Below, piece by piece: positions 40,461 to 54,118 of a DNA stretch of 64,000 bases. The stretch covers positions 53,953,608-54,017,607 of the forward strand of contig CM068842.1 in NCBI GenBank assembly GCA_028554795.2, in the 5' to 3' direction. The position numbers and the translations under genes are program-made. The notes under the pieces were generated by a model. That model did no database searches and was not told the origin of the DNA. It was given only the letters and a program-made list of their open reading frames with translations. Positions within the stretch are counted from its first letter, which is position 1. The number at the start of each line of letters is the position of its first letter. This DNA comes from Sinohyriopsis cumingii. Its lineage: Eukaryota > Mollusca > Bivalvia > Unionida > Unionidae.

Positions 40461-42900
40461 CAAAGTTGCAAAAAATTTCAGGACTTAGAACAGTCTTCAT
40501 TTCATTGTTTGTCATTCATGTAATAAATGATAGTGGTTTTCAGTTCATTATAACATTGTAAAAGCCAGCAACAAAATTCATTCTATGTGATGAAACAGAT
40601 TGTTTACCATTTCTGTTATCAATTGGATTGGTAAAATAGATTTCCACACCTGGTAGTATTTGATTGTAATGTACTTTCTGTTCATTTTGCATGAGACCAC
40701 ACAATAAAGGTATGCTGTTTTATCAGCAAAACAATTGTTTAGTAAAAATACAAACAGACAAGAGTTGAGTTGTTCCTGTGGAAGATCAGGTGTCTCCATT
40801 AAAGATTTTCTTTATTTCAAATCATTTCTTTATACCTGTTGTACTTGCTGATGATCAGTATCAGTATGATCAGTAGCTGTATCAAGTGACTTGTTGCTTT
40901 TCTTATCATTTCATCAACACTGTTCAAACTTCTCATGGCAGATATTATTATTGTATCATGTCTTGAAACTTTGCTAACACCTAATCTAGCTGCTGTTTCC
41001 ATTAGCAACTGAAATTGTTGCTATATCTGCCCAATTCAAAACTTTGTATTTCTTTCTACCACCACCATAGTGCTCAACGCATGTTGTAAAATAATACAGA
41101 AACATTACAACTGTAACCATGACTGTTCACTTTTTGTGCAAGTCTTGCTATCATGCTTACCACAAAATTTCAATTGTGGTACACTTGTGAAATCCAAGTA
41201 TTTGTCGTTATATGTCAGCTACCCTTTGGGGAAAAAAGCTATGTCTTGTACCAGTTCCCCCTTTGAATTTAAATTCATTTGTATCTGCCCCCATTTTTTA
41301 AACACCCTTGATGTCGGCCGTTGGGAAGATACTGGGTCAGACCTCATACCTGATCCTCTTTTTTAGCTTATGAAGACCAGTTCCTGGAAACTAGTCAGGA
41401 CTGCATAATATGGAGTCCATGTAAATTTATTATCTTTTTCTATCATTGCATTAAAATTCACATTTCAGCATGTGTTTATTCTCATTTATTAAACATAAAA
41501 GTGGTCTTATGACAGTTGCTTCCCGATACGGGCTTTACTGTCTTTTGTCACCTGCCCACTTTGGGAGATAACGGGTAATGTCCCTTTTCTTCACTATGTA
41601 ACTTATTTTAACAGCCTCCTTTGGTAGAAAATGGGTCAGATCCCGTACCTGTCCATTCTTTCCTAGGATGCTGTAATTTTATATTTTAAATTTTGCTAAG
41701 GAACAATAGGTCAGGTGAAACACAACCTCCCAGTCATTATATTACTTTCATCATTCCCATATATATGGTTAGGTGCTTGTTTGAAGCCCGAAGGACAGCA
41801 AAACTGAGGAGACGAATAACTGAATCAAGAATGACACTGCAAGGTGAGCATTGTTAGCATTCAGCATTAGGAGATTAAAAAAATAACACACTCCACGATT
41901 GTTGCTGAAGGCCTCTTTTAGTGACTTTAGTATAGATAATATATAAAAATAAGACATAATTCAAGTCAAAAGGTATATAAGTGCATATCAAAATTACTGC
42001 TATAATAGCATAGTTTCTCTATGCACACTTCATACATTCTTTAGCCTTACTTTACATACATAATAATGCTCAAGTACTTTAAATTTTGGGCTCTGACCGC
42101 CACCACACAGACACATCCAGTGCTCTCTATGTAGCCCAAAATGGAAAAAAGAAAACGGAGAATACCTGCAGCAATCAAGCAAAGCAAATGAACATGGAAG
42201 AAAAAGAAAGCATAATAATCAGATAATGCCGAATTGTGCACCCCATATCGCGAAAAGGGTGTATATTACATGTCGCAGAACGCCACTGGAAGAATGTGTT
42301 ACAAGATGGTTACATCTTCAACGAACCTACATGAAGTGTATACCCATACACGGATAGGCCAATGATCGATATTTTTCCCTGTCATGACCTTGAAAGTGTG
42401 ACAGAGTGCATGGTTATAATATGTGACACTATGTCTTCACATAGAACTAATTCTCGTTTTATTCAGATATCGTTAATGGTTAAGAAATGTTTCACTACAG
42501 AAAAGTATAAAAGTGAGTTACATTTCCCTTGACACTGACCTCGAGGCATGGGGCATGGCTATGGTAGATAAGAACATCTAGTCATGATATATATTTGGGG
42601 AAAATATCATTAAAATATTTTTAGTGACTACTCTAATACTCTGGATAAGAATGCATGTCACACTTGACCTTGCAATGACCTTGATAGTGAGGCATGAAAA
42701 TCTCTCTGGCCATTAGTTATGGGCCACACATGCAAATGTTAACAGATGGATGCCTCATCATATGCCAAATTTAAGACTGGACTGCATATTAACTTTTACT
42801 TAAACCATAATAATATCAAATATATTCTTACATGGATACAGAAGCAAAAATTCATATCGAATTAAAAATGTTGGAATCTAATAAAGATCAGTTACCTGCA
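40460..42900. other. Host intergenic DNA, no gene recognised
   Basis: Low-level repeated phrases occur near 41230-41660 (variants of GGGAGATAACGGGT / ATGGGTCAGATCCC) and 42380-42720 (TGACCTTGAAAGTG), which look like worn tandem units. No coding sequence was recognised. Confidence 0.4.
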
Positions 42901-42929
42901 GCCTAAGCAATATTTGACTCCAGACAACA

Positions 42930-43885
42930 TGGTTCATCATGATGGTTATACTGCATGATGAAGTATAGACATAACATTATAATCCAGACAACAGATATCA
43001 CCATGATGGTTATACTGCATGATTAAGTATGGACATAACATTATAACCATGATGGTTATACTGCATGATGAAGTATGGACATAACATTATAATCTATACA
43101 ACAGATATCACCATGATGGTTATAATGCATGATGAAGTATGGACATAACATTATAATCCAGACAACAGATATCACCATGATGGTTATACTGCATGATGAA
43201 ATATGGACATAACATTATAATCCAGATAACAGATATCACCATGATGGTTATACTGCATGATGAAGTATGGACATAACATTATAATCCAGACAACAGATAT
43301 CACCATGATGGTTATACTGCATGATGAAATATGGACATAACATTGTAATCCAGATAACAGATATCACCATGATGGTTATACTGCATGGTGAAGTGTGGAC
43401 ATAACATTATAATCCAGATAACAGATATCACCATGATGGTTATAATGCATGGTGAAGTACGGACATAACATTATAATCCAGACAGATATCACCATGATGG
43501 TTATACTGCATGATGAAGCATGGATATAACATTATAACCATGATGGTTATACTGCATGGTGAAGTATGGACATAACATTATAATCTAGACAACAGACATC
43601 ACCATGATGGTTATACTGCATGGTGAAGTATGGACATAACATTATAATCCATACAACAGATATCGCCATGATGGTCATACTGCAAGATGAAGTATGGACA
43701 TAACATTATAATTCAGATAACAGATATTACCATGATGGTTATACTGCATGGTGAAGTATGGACATAACATTATAATCCAGACAACAGATATCACCATGAC
43801 GGTTATAGTGCATCATGAAGTATGGACATAACATTATAATGTAGACAACAGATATCACCATGATGGTTCAACTGCAAGATTAAGT
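42930..43885 (+). repeat. 64-bp minisatellite array, about 15 units
   Basis: The unit begins ATGATGGTTATACTGCATGA and ends CAACAGATATCACC; unit starts at 43177 and 43241 show the 64-bp period. Two short units (near 43045 and 43535) skip about 24 bp, joining ATAACCAT directly to GATGGTTAT, which makes a 17-bp palindrome with a 1-base centre. Confidence 0.9.
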
Positions 43886-43889
43886 ATGG

Positions 43890-45545
43890 ATGAACTTATC
43901 ATACTCAAGATGTCCTACTCATAAGTATCTTTCATACCTTTATATAAAAGAAATATATTTTTTAAAATATTTTCATACACACTTAATAAAAGACCTTTAA
44001 ACAAAACTGAAATTTAGCAAAAATTAGGTGAAAAATGTCTAAGCTCTAGATTTAACATGAACTTTTTATATATAGAAGATGTGTACAGTATGTGCACTGT
44101 ATTATTAATATAATGCAAAATGAATAAAAATTTCATTTAAAAAAACAAACCCAAAGCTTGTCTAGTTTCTTTTATTGAAAAATGTATACGACTGGTATGT
44201 CAAAGATACAACTTACATACAATACATATATTTTATTTATATCATAAATAGCTACATATACTTGATTTTCCAACTGTTAAGATTGACTGTAAACAATTGT
44301 CTATTGATGGAATGAATTAACTCTGCACAACCCTTTCCAGTGTGTCTGCTAAAAAATGTAGCTCTTTACCTTTTTTGAGTAATTGCAATCTCTTCACAAA
44401 TTCATAAGTTGCTTCTTTTAACTTCTTAATTTCCATTTTCATTCATATCGATTAAAACAATATTCACTATAAGACACACTAAAGATTTAAACATGAAAGA
44501 CTGTTTAAATGAAGAAATTATAGCACTCAAACAACATCATAGTTAAGTACTTGAACACTGAATGCTCAGCATATTGAAATAATTGGGAAATATAAACTAA
44601 GCAAAATGTGGAAGTAGCAAAACATTTAAATCTATTAAAGTTGATCACAGTCATGATTACAGTTTAATTAATATTACTACCAGACATACAATTGTTTCAA
44701 TCCTCCATTTCTATCTTTCCCCTTTTCATTAGTTTGTGTGACTATATTTTACCATCTTTTACATGTCCAGAAATATCATCATATGACAAAGGCGAAAATC
44801 TGCCACACTCGTTTTTTAATGGATTTTTGATGGTATTTTTCAATGCTGGTCCACACAGAGAGAGAGAGAGAGAGAGATGTGTGTGGTGGTGGGGTTGAGG
44901 AGACTTACCATGACGGTATTTATTCCTGGTCAATTAGCCTACTGCCTTAGCAACTAACTCAGTGAGAGAGTAAAGCTGGGGTGGGTAGAGCAGCCTTCTG
45001 ACATTCTGATATTAAATAATCTGTTTTCAGACCCTTATTAATAGCTTTTTTTAACATAGAAAGAAATAAATAAAAACAAACAAAGCATTAAAAAATGTGA
45101 CAGATAGTCTTGACAAGGCTATTGCAACTTTGTATAATTGGTAATGTAAACACTGGATTAAAATTCCATGTACTCCTTACCATTATGAAGTTTCAGGTAC
45201 TTATAGGTTACTTGGTGCAGTTCAGTTTTCTTTTCTCTCTCTCTCCAAGACTTCCCATTTTCTCTCCATTATGCAAGAGAGGGAGAAGATTTCGATAAAA
45301 TTGTGTCCCATGTTAAATTCAATAAAGACTAGGATAATGAATATATTTCTTTTTTTTTTTTTTTTACCATTGCTAATGAGTGTTAAGTGGAAATTCATCA
45401 CAGATTTGGAGAATATAAGCAATAGCCTACTGTTGAAACATAACCTAATGTTGAAATAATATTTATATATGTGTATTAATGCACTTTGGGTGGATCGCAA
45501 TTTGATATAGTATTTATATATCAAACTGCTTTATACCAACACTTT
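43890..45545. other. Host intergenic DNA with short (AG)n at 44859-44877
   Basis: No gene recognised. A GA microsatellite and a T run (45351-45366) are the only marked features. Confidence 0.4.
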
Positions 45546-45560
45546 AAAATCCATGTAAGG

Positions 45561-45561
<1 letters not shown>

Positions 45562-45612
<51 letters not shown>
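45562..45612. repeat. (TA)n microsatellite
   Basis: About 25 dinucleotides. Confidence 0.9.
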
Positions 45613-45617
<5 letters not shown>

Positions 45618-45887
45618 CACTACGTGGATTTTATGTTTCCTTTTTCCAGTATTCTGATGAGATACCAGAGCATAGATACAAAATATAAAACAGTGATTCA
45701 CATATGTCTTGTCCACTAGAATACTAAATAAGTATTACCTGACTCGCATCACTGATGACTGGCTAATGGTGAACAGTAGATTCATAAGCAGATGAGTATT
45801 CTATTTTGTCTCATAATCAAATTTAAGGTACAACAGTTAACAATTCAGAAAACACAAATATAATGACAAATATGCATCCTGCAACTT

Positions 45888-46226
45888 TCAAGCTGATACT
45901 TTTCCAAATGTATGCAAAAGAATTGAGGGGTTTTCAGGTGCCACAGCAGAAGTCAAACCTTTTAAAACAATCACCATTCCCCTTTCTCTGGCTATAGTCT
46001 CTAAAATTGTAGTGGACTCTTCTGATATTTTTAAGTCATAAATATCTAAATGTTTTAAATTCTCACACTTTAGTACCATATTCACCAAACTTTTATCTGA
46101 AAATCCTTTAATCCAACTGAGATTAAGTTGTTTTAACTTTCTGGCATATTTAGAAATGGACTCAAGTCCCTTGTCCGTTAGATGTTTACATGCTGCAAGA
46201 TTTAAGGTTTCCAATTCTGGTAATTT
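45888..46226 (-). CDS. LRR protein gene, last coding exon
   Basis: The exon opens after TTTTTTCTTTCAG (acceptor) in phase 0 and ends at TGA 45888-45890, 112 codons. It encodes cysteine-type leucine-rich repeats: LPELETLNLAACKHLTDKG, LKQLNLSWIKGFSDKSL and LKHLDIYDLKISEES, as in FBXL/AMN1-type proteins that serve as ubiquitin-ligase adaptors or checkpoint regulators. An F-box is not visible in the window, so the adaptor role is not shown. It joins in phase with the exon at 48521-48737. The C-terminal tail GLTSAVAPENPSILL is not part of the repeats. Confidence 0.8.
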   Translation of the reverse strand, partial: KLPELETLNLAACKHLTDKGLESISKYARKLKQLNLSWIKGFSDKSLVNMVLKCENLKHLDIYDLKISEESTTILETIARERGMVIVLKGLTSAVAPENPSILLHTFGKVSA

Positions 46227-47316
46227 CTGAAAGAAAAAACAACACAAATACAACATTTCATATCATTTTGTATACCATGTTCTAATGGTATTCAAACTTT
46301 GTCAAGATAATGATTAAAAAATTGAGTGGGCTTTTGTTCTGGAGTTTAACAGCAACTATAACATGTTATTTACAATATCGTTTGGGAAATGGGAGCTAAG
46401 TGCCTTTCCCAAGGACATATGTAAGAAGCCTACACAGGCTTGCCTGGGTGGATAGGATAAAAGACCCATCCCTTAAATTAGGAGTCTGATGCTCTATCAA
46501 TTAAACAACGGTGACTAATGATCTGAAACATTACAATTTTAGAAATAAGATATTTGAAAATGTATAGAGAAAAGGTTCTTCTTTCTAGTATAGCACATAT
46601 AATAACAGAGTACAGTCGCCTGTTTTGACTAATTGCTCTGCTTCATAGTTCAGCATCATATATATTTTTATGTCCACAAAGAAAATCAGCATCCACAGAA
46701 ATATAATTTACAACAGCAGCATTGAACATTTCTCTATGGTAAAAAGTAAGATTAAGAATAAATGTTTTTTTAAAAATTAAGAAGTATACCTGAAATAAAT
46801 GCTCTGCAGTGTTACTATAGTCAACTTAAATGAAATCAATAAATCCCGACCAGGACCTTTTTATGGCCTTTATTAAAAAATTAAAATTTAAAGTAAAAAA
46901 ATCTTTGAATATGTTAAATATTTTGGAATAAATAACCTTTATTAGTTTTGATGACCACAAGAAATTATTTTCTTTTCTTCCTTTGAAATATTCAAAACAA
47001 TCTTGTAAAGCTTTAGTCTGAGTAAAGCATCATTTAAAAGCTGTGAATTTATAATTTTTCATGGGGTATCAGTTTAGTGTGGACCAGGTTTTGTGGATTT
47101 CATGCGTTACATGTCTTTGTTAATTTTATGGAGTGCCAGGTTTGTGGATTTTGTGTTTACTCACAATCAGAAATATCAGAGCCAAACAAAAAGATATTCT
47201 TCAATGGAAAAACTAGCATGTTTGTCTCAAACAAGAAAGTGAAGTACTGAAAAAATGAATTTTTTGACAAATCCAGAAATAAATGATACCAAAAAAAAAA
47301 TAAATAAACAAATTTA

Positions 47317-47500
47317 CAGTAATTGAGTTTTTGTGTCATAGACTGGGTCTTGAAGTACAAAAACGGTAATTGAGGCTTTGTGTCTTAGACTGGGTCTTGG
47401 AGTACAAAAACAGTAATTGAGCTTTTGTGTCTTAGACTGGGTCTTGGAGTACAAAAACAGTAATTGAGTTTTTGTGTCTCAGACTGGGTACTGGAGTAAA
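47317..47500. repeat. Intronic tandem repeat, about 54-bp unit, 3.5 copies
   Basis: Units read ACAGTAATTGAG(T/C)TTTTGTG then CTTAGACTGGGTCTTGGAGT. Confidence 0.8.
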
Positions 47501-47965
47501 ACAACTCAGGAGACTTTTTTATGCATAGCTATAAATTCACCGGCATATAATGCAAACGAAACTACAAACAGCCAAGACTAAAATCAGCCATTAGATAATA
47601 ATGCATTGGAAGATATGAGTCTATTCAGGAAAAAAAGGTGTAAACCTAATCATGACATTTCTACTAAAATCCACAACAGAAATAAAGAGACTGGGTGATA
47701 CAGTATGAAAATGGGGAAATCACCAGAAAATGGCAGAGAACTTAGTCACACGATGAAATAAGCTGTGCAAAATAGAACAATGTCAAAAGTATTATGACAC
47801 TGTCATGGACTTATCTGCACAATAAAATTCCCAAATAAATTCATGCTTTTCAGTCACACAAAAATTCTGCAAAATCGATAAGTTGACAAAAAACATACAA
47901 GAGTTTGTGACATGCACATGATATTTTCTGCTGAACAAAAAACATGTAACTGCAACTGTGCACCG

Positions 47966-48262
47966 ACAGCTACTGTAGCATTTTCAAGGTGTTCTTACAA
48001 TCACTGTTGCAGTAACAGCTACTGTAGTATTTCCAAGGTGTGCTTACAATCACTGTGCAATAACAGCTACAGTAACTGTAGTATTTTCAAGGTGTTCTTA
48101 CAATCACTGCTGCAATAACAGCTACTGTAGTATTGCCAAGGTGTTCTTACAATCACTGTTGCAATAATAGCTACTGTAGTATTTCCAAGGTGTTCTTACA
48201 ATTACTGCTGCAATAACAGCTACTGTAGTATTTCCAAGGTGTTTTTACAACCACTGGTGCAA
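47966..48262. repeat. Intronic tandem repeat, about 48-bp unit, 6 copies
   Basis: Units contain ACAGCTACTGTAGTATTTCC and AAGGTGTTCTTACAATCACT. Confidence 0.8.
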
Positions 48263-48520
48263 ACAATAATCTGCACGTCCTTTACAGAACCACAGATCTA
48301 GGTCCTTCACTGTTTGCAATTGGATTTGCATTATATCAGGAAAAATATGGTGGCCATATTGATATATAGGTCAATTAAAATTTCATTAGAATGTCTGAAA
48401 ATGCATGTTCTGTGGTATTCATGCATATACTCTATCACAATTGTTTAGAATTAAAAATTCCCTGAAAATTTCCTTTAAAAGCTTAAAATTTAGTGAAACT
48501 GTGAGCAGCCTTACACATAC

Positions 48521-48737
48521 CCTAACAATCTGTTCCAGCAGACTATCAGTGACTATGTAGCCACAATCCTTGAGACTCATGACTCTTAAATGAGGGCACT
48601 GTGTCCAAATCAACTTGAAGATACTCTCCGTCAAGATTATGCCCTCCAGGTCAAGGTGTTCCAAAGCAGGTACTAACAGTTGACCAAAAAGATGCTTATT
48701 CAACTTCTTTTTCCTCTTCAAGCGGTGAATCATTGAA
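48521..48737 (-). CDS. LRR protein gene, internal exon
   Basis: The 217-bp exon lies between TTGGTTTCCAG and GTATGTG signals on the minus strand. It encodes a basic stretch (RLKRKKKLNKH) then LRRs: LEHLDLEGIILTES and LRVMSLKDCGYIVTDS. Its first base completes a codon with the AG at the end of the exon at 53769-53884, and it ends in phase 0 to join 46226. Confidence 0.8.
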
Positions 48738-50918
48738 CTGGAAACCAATAATAGGATACTTAAGAAAATGCATCTAAGGTTCAGAAAAATTTTAATATCC
48801 CATCTTTTATATTTGTTATGCATCAAACATTCATTTGCTTTGTTTTCAGCATATTTAATGCATACTTTCCTATTAAATTTCACTATGCTTAGTTTTTGCC
48901 TTCATACTTTTAAGTAATTCTTTACTTACAGATCATTTTATGGAAGATTTTATTTATAACAAAATGTGAATTTAGCAAATATTTGGATAAGGCAGGTCAC
49001 TAGCTTTCAAATGACCATACATGTATCTTTTCTTCATACTAATGAAATTTTGTTTTAAAAATATAAGTTTGACAATACCCTTGGGGTTTGTTAGATAGTC
49101 ATTAAACTGTATAGTGAAAAGTGATTCCCATTCAATGTCAAGTATAGCTCAATGTGCTTAGTCAAAGTTTTAATTTTGAAAGTCTTTTGTAAAATGCAAA
49201 ATCTCTCCCATTATTATTAATATTTAAATTCAATATAATGAAATCAATGGTACATTATAACCAAGTTGTGTTTATAATAGAAGAGAATACAGGAAGCACA
49301 AGAATAATATGATGTGGAAATCACATTCTTTATTGCTGATATATGTGACCTTAACCGTGACCCTCTATCATTATCATATTATCTTCATTCCAATTTAAGT
49401 TATGATGAAGGTGCATAAAGGTATATAGAGTGTGACACTCAAATTCAAAAGATGATGCAAGACTCAAGTCCAAATGGCAAAATACTTGGCAGAATAGTCA
49501 TAAAGTTTGCTGAAAGAAGATGGTGCTGAACTTAATTTATTGCATATAAACCATTTATCCTTCTCTTTGTCTCTGTGATTTTGACACTTCAGCTTTTGAT
49601 CCCAACATCAATAACTTATTTTCTTGCCATACCAGCAAGCCATTCAGATATTTTACACACTGGCATAGTTTCTAATTTTAGTTATTTTACAGAGATCATG
49701 TCTCTTCAGTATTTCACACTAACCCTGATGTCATGTTTGCTTCCAAAATCACACGGCTTGTTCTTAAGTCCAAAGTGCAAGTCATCTTTGAATCATGAAC
49801 ATATACTTACTAAAAGTAATAGATGACTATTACATTCTTACCTCCCTTTAACCACTACTTTCCACTTCTCATGTGATAATGCAATAATGTATGGTTTGAA
49901 GTGAGGGGCACTGTTCCAGTGAATAACATCGAGCAAATGAATGAAATTAATGAATTAATGAACCAAAAAGTGTTTCATATTAAGATTTTTTTTTAGACAA
50001 TTAATTTGCAGAGAAATAGAGATAGGTACAGTGTTGAAAGCTAAGAGAAATGACACTTTTATTTGCAACTTTGCAATCAAAATAATACATTTATTTGATG
50101 CCTTAAACAAAGAAAAGATTTGTATCTTTTCACTTACAAAGTTTTAACTAAATGTCAATCAAATTACATTTGAAAAAAGATCTTCAGCCATTCATTGAAT
50201 GAATGATACATCTTTTGATACAGGAATGTTACAGTGAAAGATGAAGTTAGCCAAGTGATCACAAATTTCATTAGAATATTAATTTTCATATAGAAAACAA
50301 TGAAATTAATATATTTTCTTCAAAATAAAATAAAATATAAGAACAAGAATTAACTGTTCAAGCTACTGTATGGCATTCTTAACACAGCTGAATACATAAG
50401 AATGTAGCATTCTTTATGAGAAAAGCAATTTTAATACAGAGGAAAAATGCCTCTATATTGTTCTCTCAATGATAAATTACAAAACATGTATAGCCAGAAT
50501 AGACATTGTCTATTGGACTGAGAGTGAGAAAGTATTATGTGGAAAATTACTTACAAAACAGTCAGACAACTTATAATTCCCAGAGCATATTTTGAAATAA
50601 TCATCAGCAATTTTTCAACACTGTATCAAATTCATTATTACTCTATGATTTAAAGATTTTTCTGGTGACATATGTTTATCTATATAACTATTATTTTTAT
50701 TGGCACTAATAATCTAAGTAATTCAGGTTGTTATATCACCAGTCTGTCTTATGATCAAAGAGAATGCACAAACAAACTGTCAAATACAGATGCTCATAAT
50801 GGGTCAATGAAGAACAGACATAAGAATGAATAATGAACAAATGAATGAATAAACAATGTAGGAGAACAGAGACAATAGAACAATTACAAAATATCTAAAT
50901 TTACAAATAAATGAGATT

Positions 50919-51175
50919 GTTGTTGTTATTGTTGTTATAGGGTTTAATGCCACTTTTCAGCACAAGATAGGCTATACATGGCAGCCAGTATTAATGGTGG
51001 AGGAAGAACTCGGAAAACCCCCAGAAAGAACCACCGACCCACGAGAAGCTACTGGTAAGCTTTCTCACATATCAACATTGGCCAAGCCAGAGACTCAAAC
51101 CCACACAGATGGAGGTGAGATGGCAGTGATCCGTGACAGAGAGTGCTTTAGACCACTCGGCCACTCGGGGCCCCC
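50919..51175 (-). mobile_element. SINE family 1 copy
   Basis: Nearly full length on the minus strand, with tail TTGTTGTTATTGTTGTTATAGGG and head ACCACTCGGCCACTCGGGGCC. AAATAAATGAGAT on the left resembles AAATGAATGTGAT on the right, a worn TSD. Confidence 0.8.
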
Positions 51176-51189
51176 CAAATGAATGTGAT

Positions 51190-51442
51190 TGTTGTTGTTG
51201 TTGTTGTTGTGGAGTTTAACGCCATTTTTCAGCACGATAGGTTATACATGGCGGCCAGTATTAATGGTGGAGGAAGAACCCGGAAAACCCCGGAAAGAAC
51301 CACCGACCCACGAGAAGCTACTGGCAAGCTTTCTCACATGCCTACATTGGCTGAATCTTAGACTCGAACCGCCGCAGAGGTGAGATGGCAGTGATCCGTA
51401 ACGAAGAGTGCTTTAGACCACTCGGCCATTCGGGACCCCCCA
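51190..51442 (-). mobile_element. SINE family 1 copy inserted beside the previous one
   Basis: It is flanked by perfect AAATGAATGTGAT (51177-51189 and about 51443-51455). The left duplication is also the right TSD of the preceding copy, so this insertion reused the same spot later. Confidence 0.82.
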
Positions 51443-52789
51443 AATGAATGTGATAAATAAGAGGATAAATAAATGGCCATTAACAGAGTTTAAGATAATA
51501 AAATCAAATAGAAAACTTTTTCTTCACAAACCGACACTTAATTTTGCAAATGGATGGTTTAACTATAGTAAAACCAGGAAGGGAAATATACATTCTAGGC
51601 ATAAATAATGAGCATGAATTGATATTACTTTTGAATATGGTTTTATTTAGTACTTTTTCTTAGTGGATTTCACTCATGTGCACACGATATACATCTTCAA
51701 CATAGCTGACAAGCCACTATTCTCCCCTTATCAGAGAATTTAGAGACAATAAAATAAGTTATTTATTTAATTTACTACATCTTGTGTTAGTCTAGCATGT
51801 TCTTTGTACATACTGATACAAGCAGACACAAATAACATTAGATCTTTGACAAGTCTCAGGTGACATAATAAACAGCTGTCTTGGTTGCAGTAAATCAAAA
51901 TTTGTTTATCTGTGATAAACTGAGGATCCATGTACTATACTGAATGCACGAGGTAAAATGTATTAGTGTCTAATATATAAATTTAACATGTTACAGAGTA
52001 TGACTGTTGTTTGCTAACAATTTCTCAAGGACCCTAAAAATTTAAACCACACATATTCTTTGCAGGATTTGGTTATTTTAAGGATCCTGGGCATACACAG
52101 ACTTAATATGAGAATCATCTATTAAAAGCTAGTATGTAGAAACCATGTTAATATTTCTGTGAACTTTTCATTTTCATACATTCTCATCCTTTTCTATGAC
52201 ATCTAGCATAAACGCTTAATTTGTTCTGTTGTGATTAACTCTCACTTTTATTATTGCAGGTTTTGCATAATTTCTTCTTAATTTAAATTTTACAAAATTC
52301 CTTCCTAATTTTAATTTCAAACTGAACATTTTTATTACCTAATATTTCCTTAAAAAAAAGACAATTCCTAAATAATTCTGCTTCTATAATTTAACTTTTG
52401 GTCAATGAAACTAATGTGAGAAAATGTTCCTGAGGTTAACAAACTATTAATATGGGAAGAGTCAAGCATATTTGAATCATGGGAGAGGAAAGCTGCACAT
52501 GTCATGCTCCATGGTTTGCATGGCATATTCCATTTTCTAACAGACAAAAGTGTCTTACTATTAAAGTCTCATTAGATTTGCAATTTTACAGATGTTTGAC
52601 AAAATAAATATTGGACAATATTTACTGCTTTGATCTGTGAAGCAACTGTTAAATTCAATATCTTGCATTAATTAAAACTATTCCATAAAGAGTACAGCCT
52701 TGCAAAAGGCAACCATATCTGATAGCATATCTACACTATGTTCATCCAAGACCCAACTAGATATCATAATTAGTATTCTAGTGAAATCC

Positions 52790-53322
52790 CTATGTCAATT
52801 TAACTTTCCATTCATCATGAATGAGATTTTCAAGATGGCTCCAATGGTAGTCATACTGGATGTCTGATCAGCATCATATTCATATAGAACCAACTAGACA
52901 TCATAAGCCCTCCTGGTGAAAACCAAATTGACTTTCTATCTAGGTTGAGTAGCAATAAGGTTTTTAAGATGGTCACTATGATATTCATATTGGATATCAA
53001 ATCCACATAAGTTTTATATAAGACCAACTAGACATCTAAAGCAGTCATGCAGATATGACTTTTCATTCTGGATTAGTACAAATAACAAGATTTTCATCAT
53101 GGCTGCTCTGGTGGCCATATTAGACATCAGGGTGGCACCATTTTCATTTAGAAACAACTAGACATCATTAAGATGTCTTCTGGTGAGACTCCATGTTGAT
53201 ATTACTTTCTATTCTGGAGGAATAACAAATAAACGATTTTTAAAATGGCTGCTGTAGCACCCATAATGGTACTGGATGTCTGAGTCTGAGCATCAGCAGT
53301 TTTATTTAGAATCAACAAGACA
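52790..53322 (-). repeat. Tandem array of the 115-bp repeat (minus orientation)
   Basis: Four to five units contain GATTTTCATCATGGCTGCTC, GGTGGCCATATTAGACATCA and ACCAACTAGACATCAT, the reverse complement of the units at 31260-31960. Confidence 0.65.
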
Positions 53323-53323
53323 T

Positions 53324-53570
53324 GGGGCCCCGAGTGGCAGAGTGGTCTAAAGTGCTCTCTGTCATGGATCACTGCCATCTCACCTCTGTCTGCGTGGGTT
53401 CGAGTCTCGGGCTTGGCCAATATGGATATGTGAGAAAGTTTGCCACTAGCTTCTTGTGGGTCGGTGGTCCTTTCTGGGGTTTTCCTGGGTACTTCCTCCA
53501 CCAATAATACTGGCCGCCATGTATAGCTTATCTTGTGCTGAAAAATGGCATTAAACCCTATAACAACAAC
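53324..53570 (+). mobile_element. SINE family 1 copy inside the 115-bp array
   Basis: Full-length plus-strand copy; flanked by ACAAGACAT and ACAAGACCT. Confidence 0.8.
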
Positions 53571-53768
53571 AACAAGACCTTGGGATGAATGTGGGTGTAA
53601 AGTTCCATTCAATCTGATAATAGTTTAACAGAGGCAGCAATAACAAACTTGTCAGACAATGGACAACAAGTCATAAGCTCTTCTGGTCTATGACCATCAG
53701 AGCAAACAATTTTAAAATTGTTTTCAGTTGGATAATCCCTGCAACTTTCAAAATGTAAATATGATTAC

Positions 53769-53884
53769 CTTATTAAGTACTCATCTGGAAAATTCTGAAG
53801 GTCATACATTTCAATATTGGAGGTCACAAACTCAAGGGAAGTCTCAAGCAGGGTTGGTACATGGGTTGCTTCATGACAAGGGTT
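53769..53884 (-). CDS. LRR protein gene, internal exon
   Basis: The 116-bp exon lies between GTAATTACAG and GTAATCAT signals on the minus strand, open in the right phase (starts in phase 0, leaves AG). It encodes NPCHEATHVPTLLE and NIEMYDLQNFPDEYLI, a helical linker with no recognised domain. Confidence 0.65.
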
Positions 53885-54118
53885 CTGTAATTACAAATGT
53901 TTCATAACAACAAAATGAGTAACAGCTTTAAAAGGCATCAAAGGAGTTCAAAACTGAATGCATAATTATGCATACCAGCCTTGTTACAGCAAACAATCAT
54001 TCTAGATATTAGTTGTATAAAACAAGAAACTAATTTGAAAATTACAATGATTTCTCATAAAATGTTTTGATATATTCATTTTGTTCAATATTAAAAACAA
54101 AAAAATTAACATGATTGG

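Larger units (their letters stand above)
46227..48520. other. Intron of the LRR gene
   Basis: It is bounded by GTATGTG (donor at 48520, minus strand) and TTTCAG. It contains a worn tRNA-SINE-like stretch (about 46390-46515, minus strand, TAGAGCATCAGACTCCTAAT) and two tandem arrays. Confidence 0.6.
48738..53768. other. Intron of the LRR gene (5 kb)
   Basis: It contains two adjacent SINE copies, a third SINE, and the minus-orientation array of the 115-bp repeat. No exon was recognised inside. Confidence 0.6.

Noticed and set aside
42930-43885. CRISPR-like array
   Set aside because: Units are head-to-tail 64-bp repeats without unique spacers, in animal DNA; a minisatellite.
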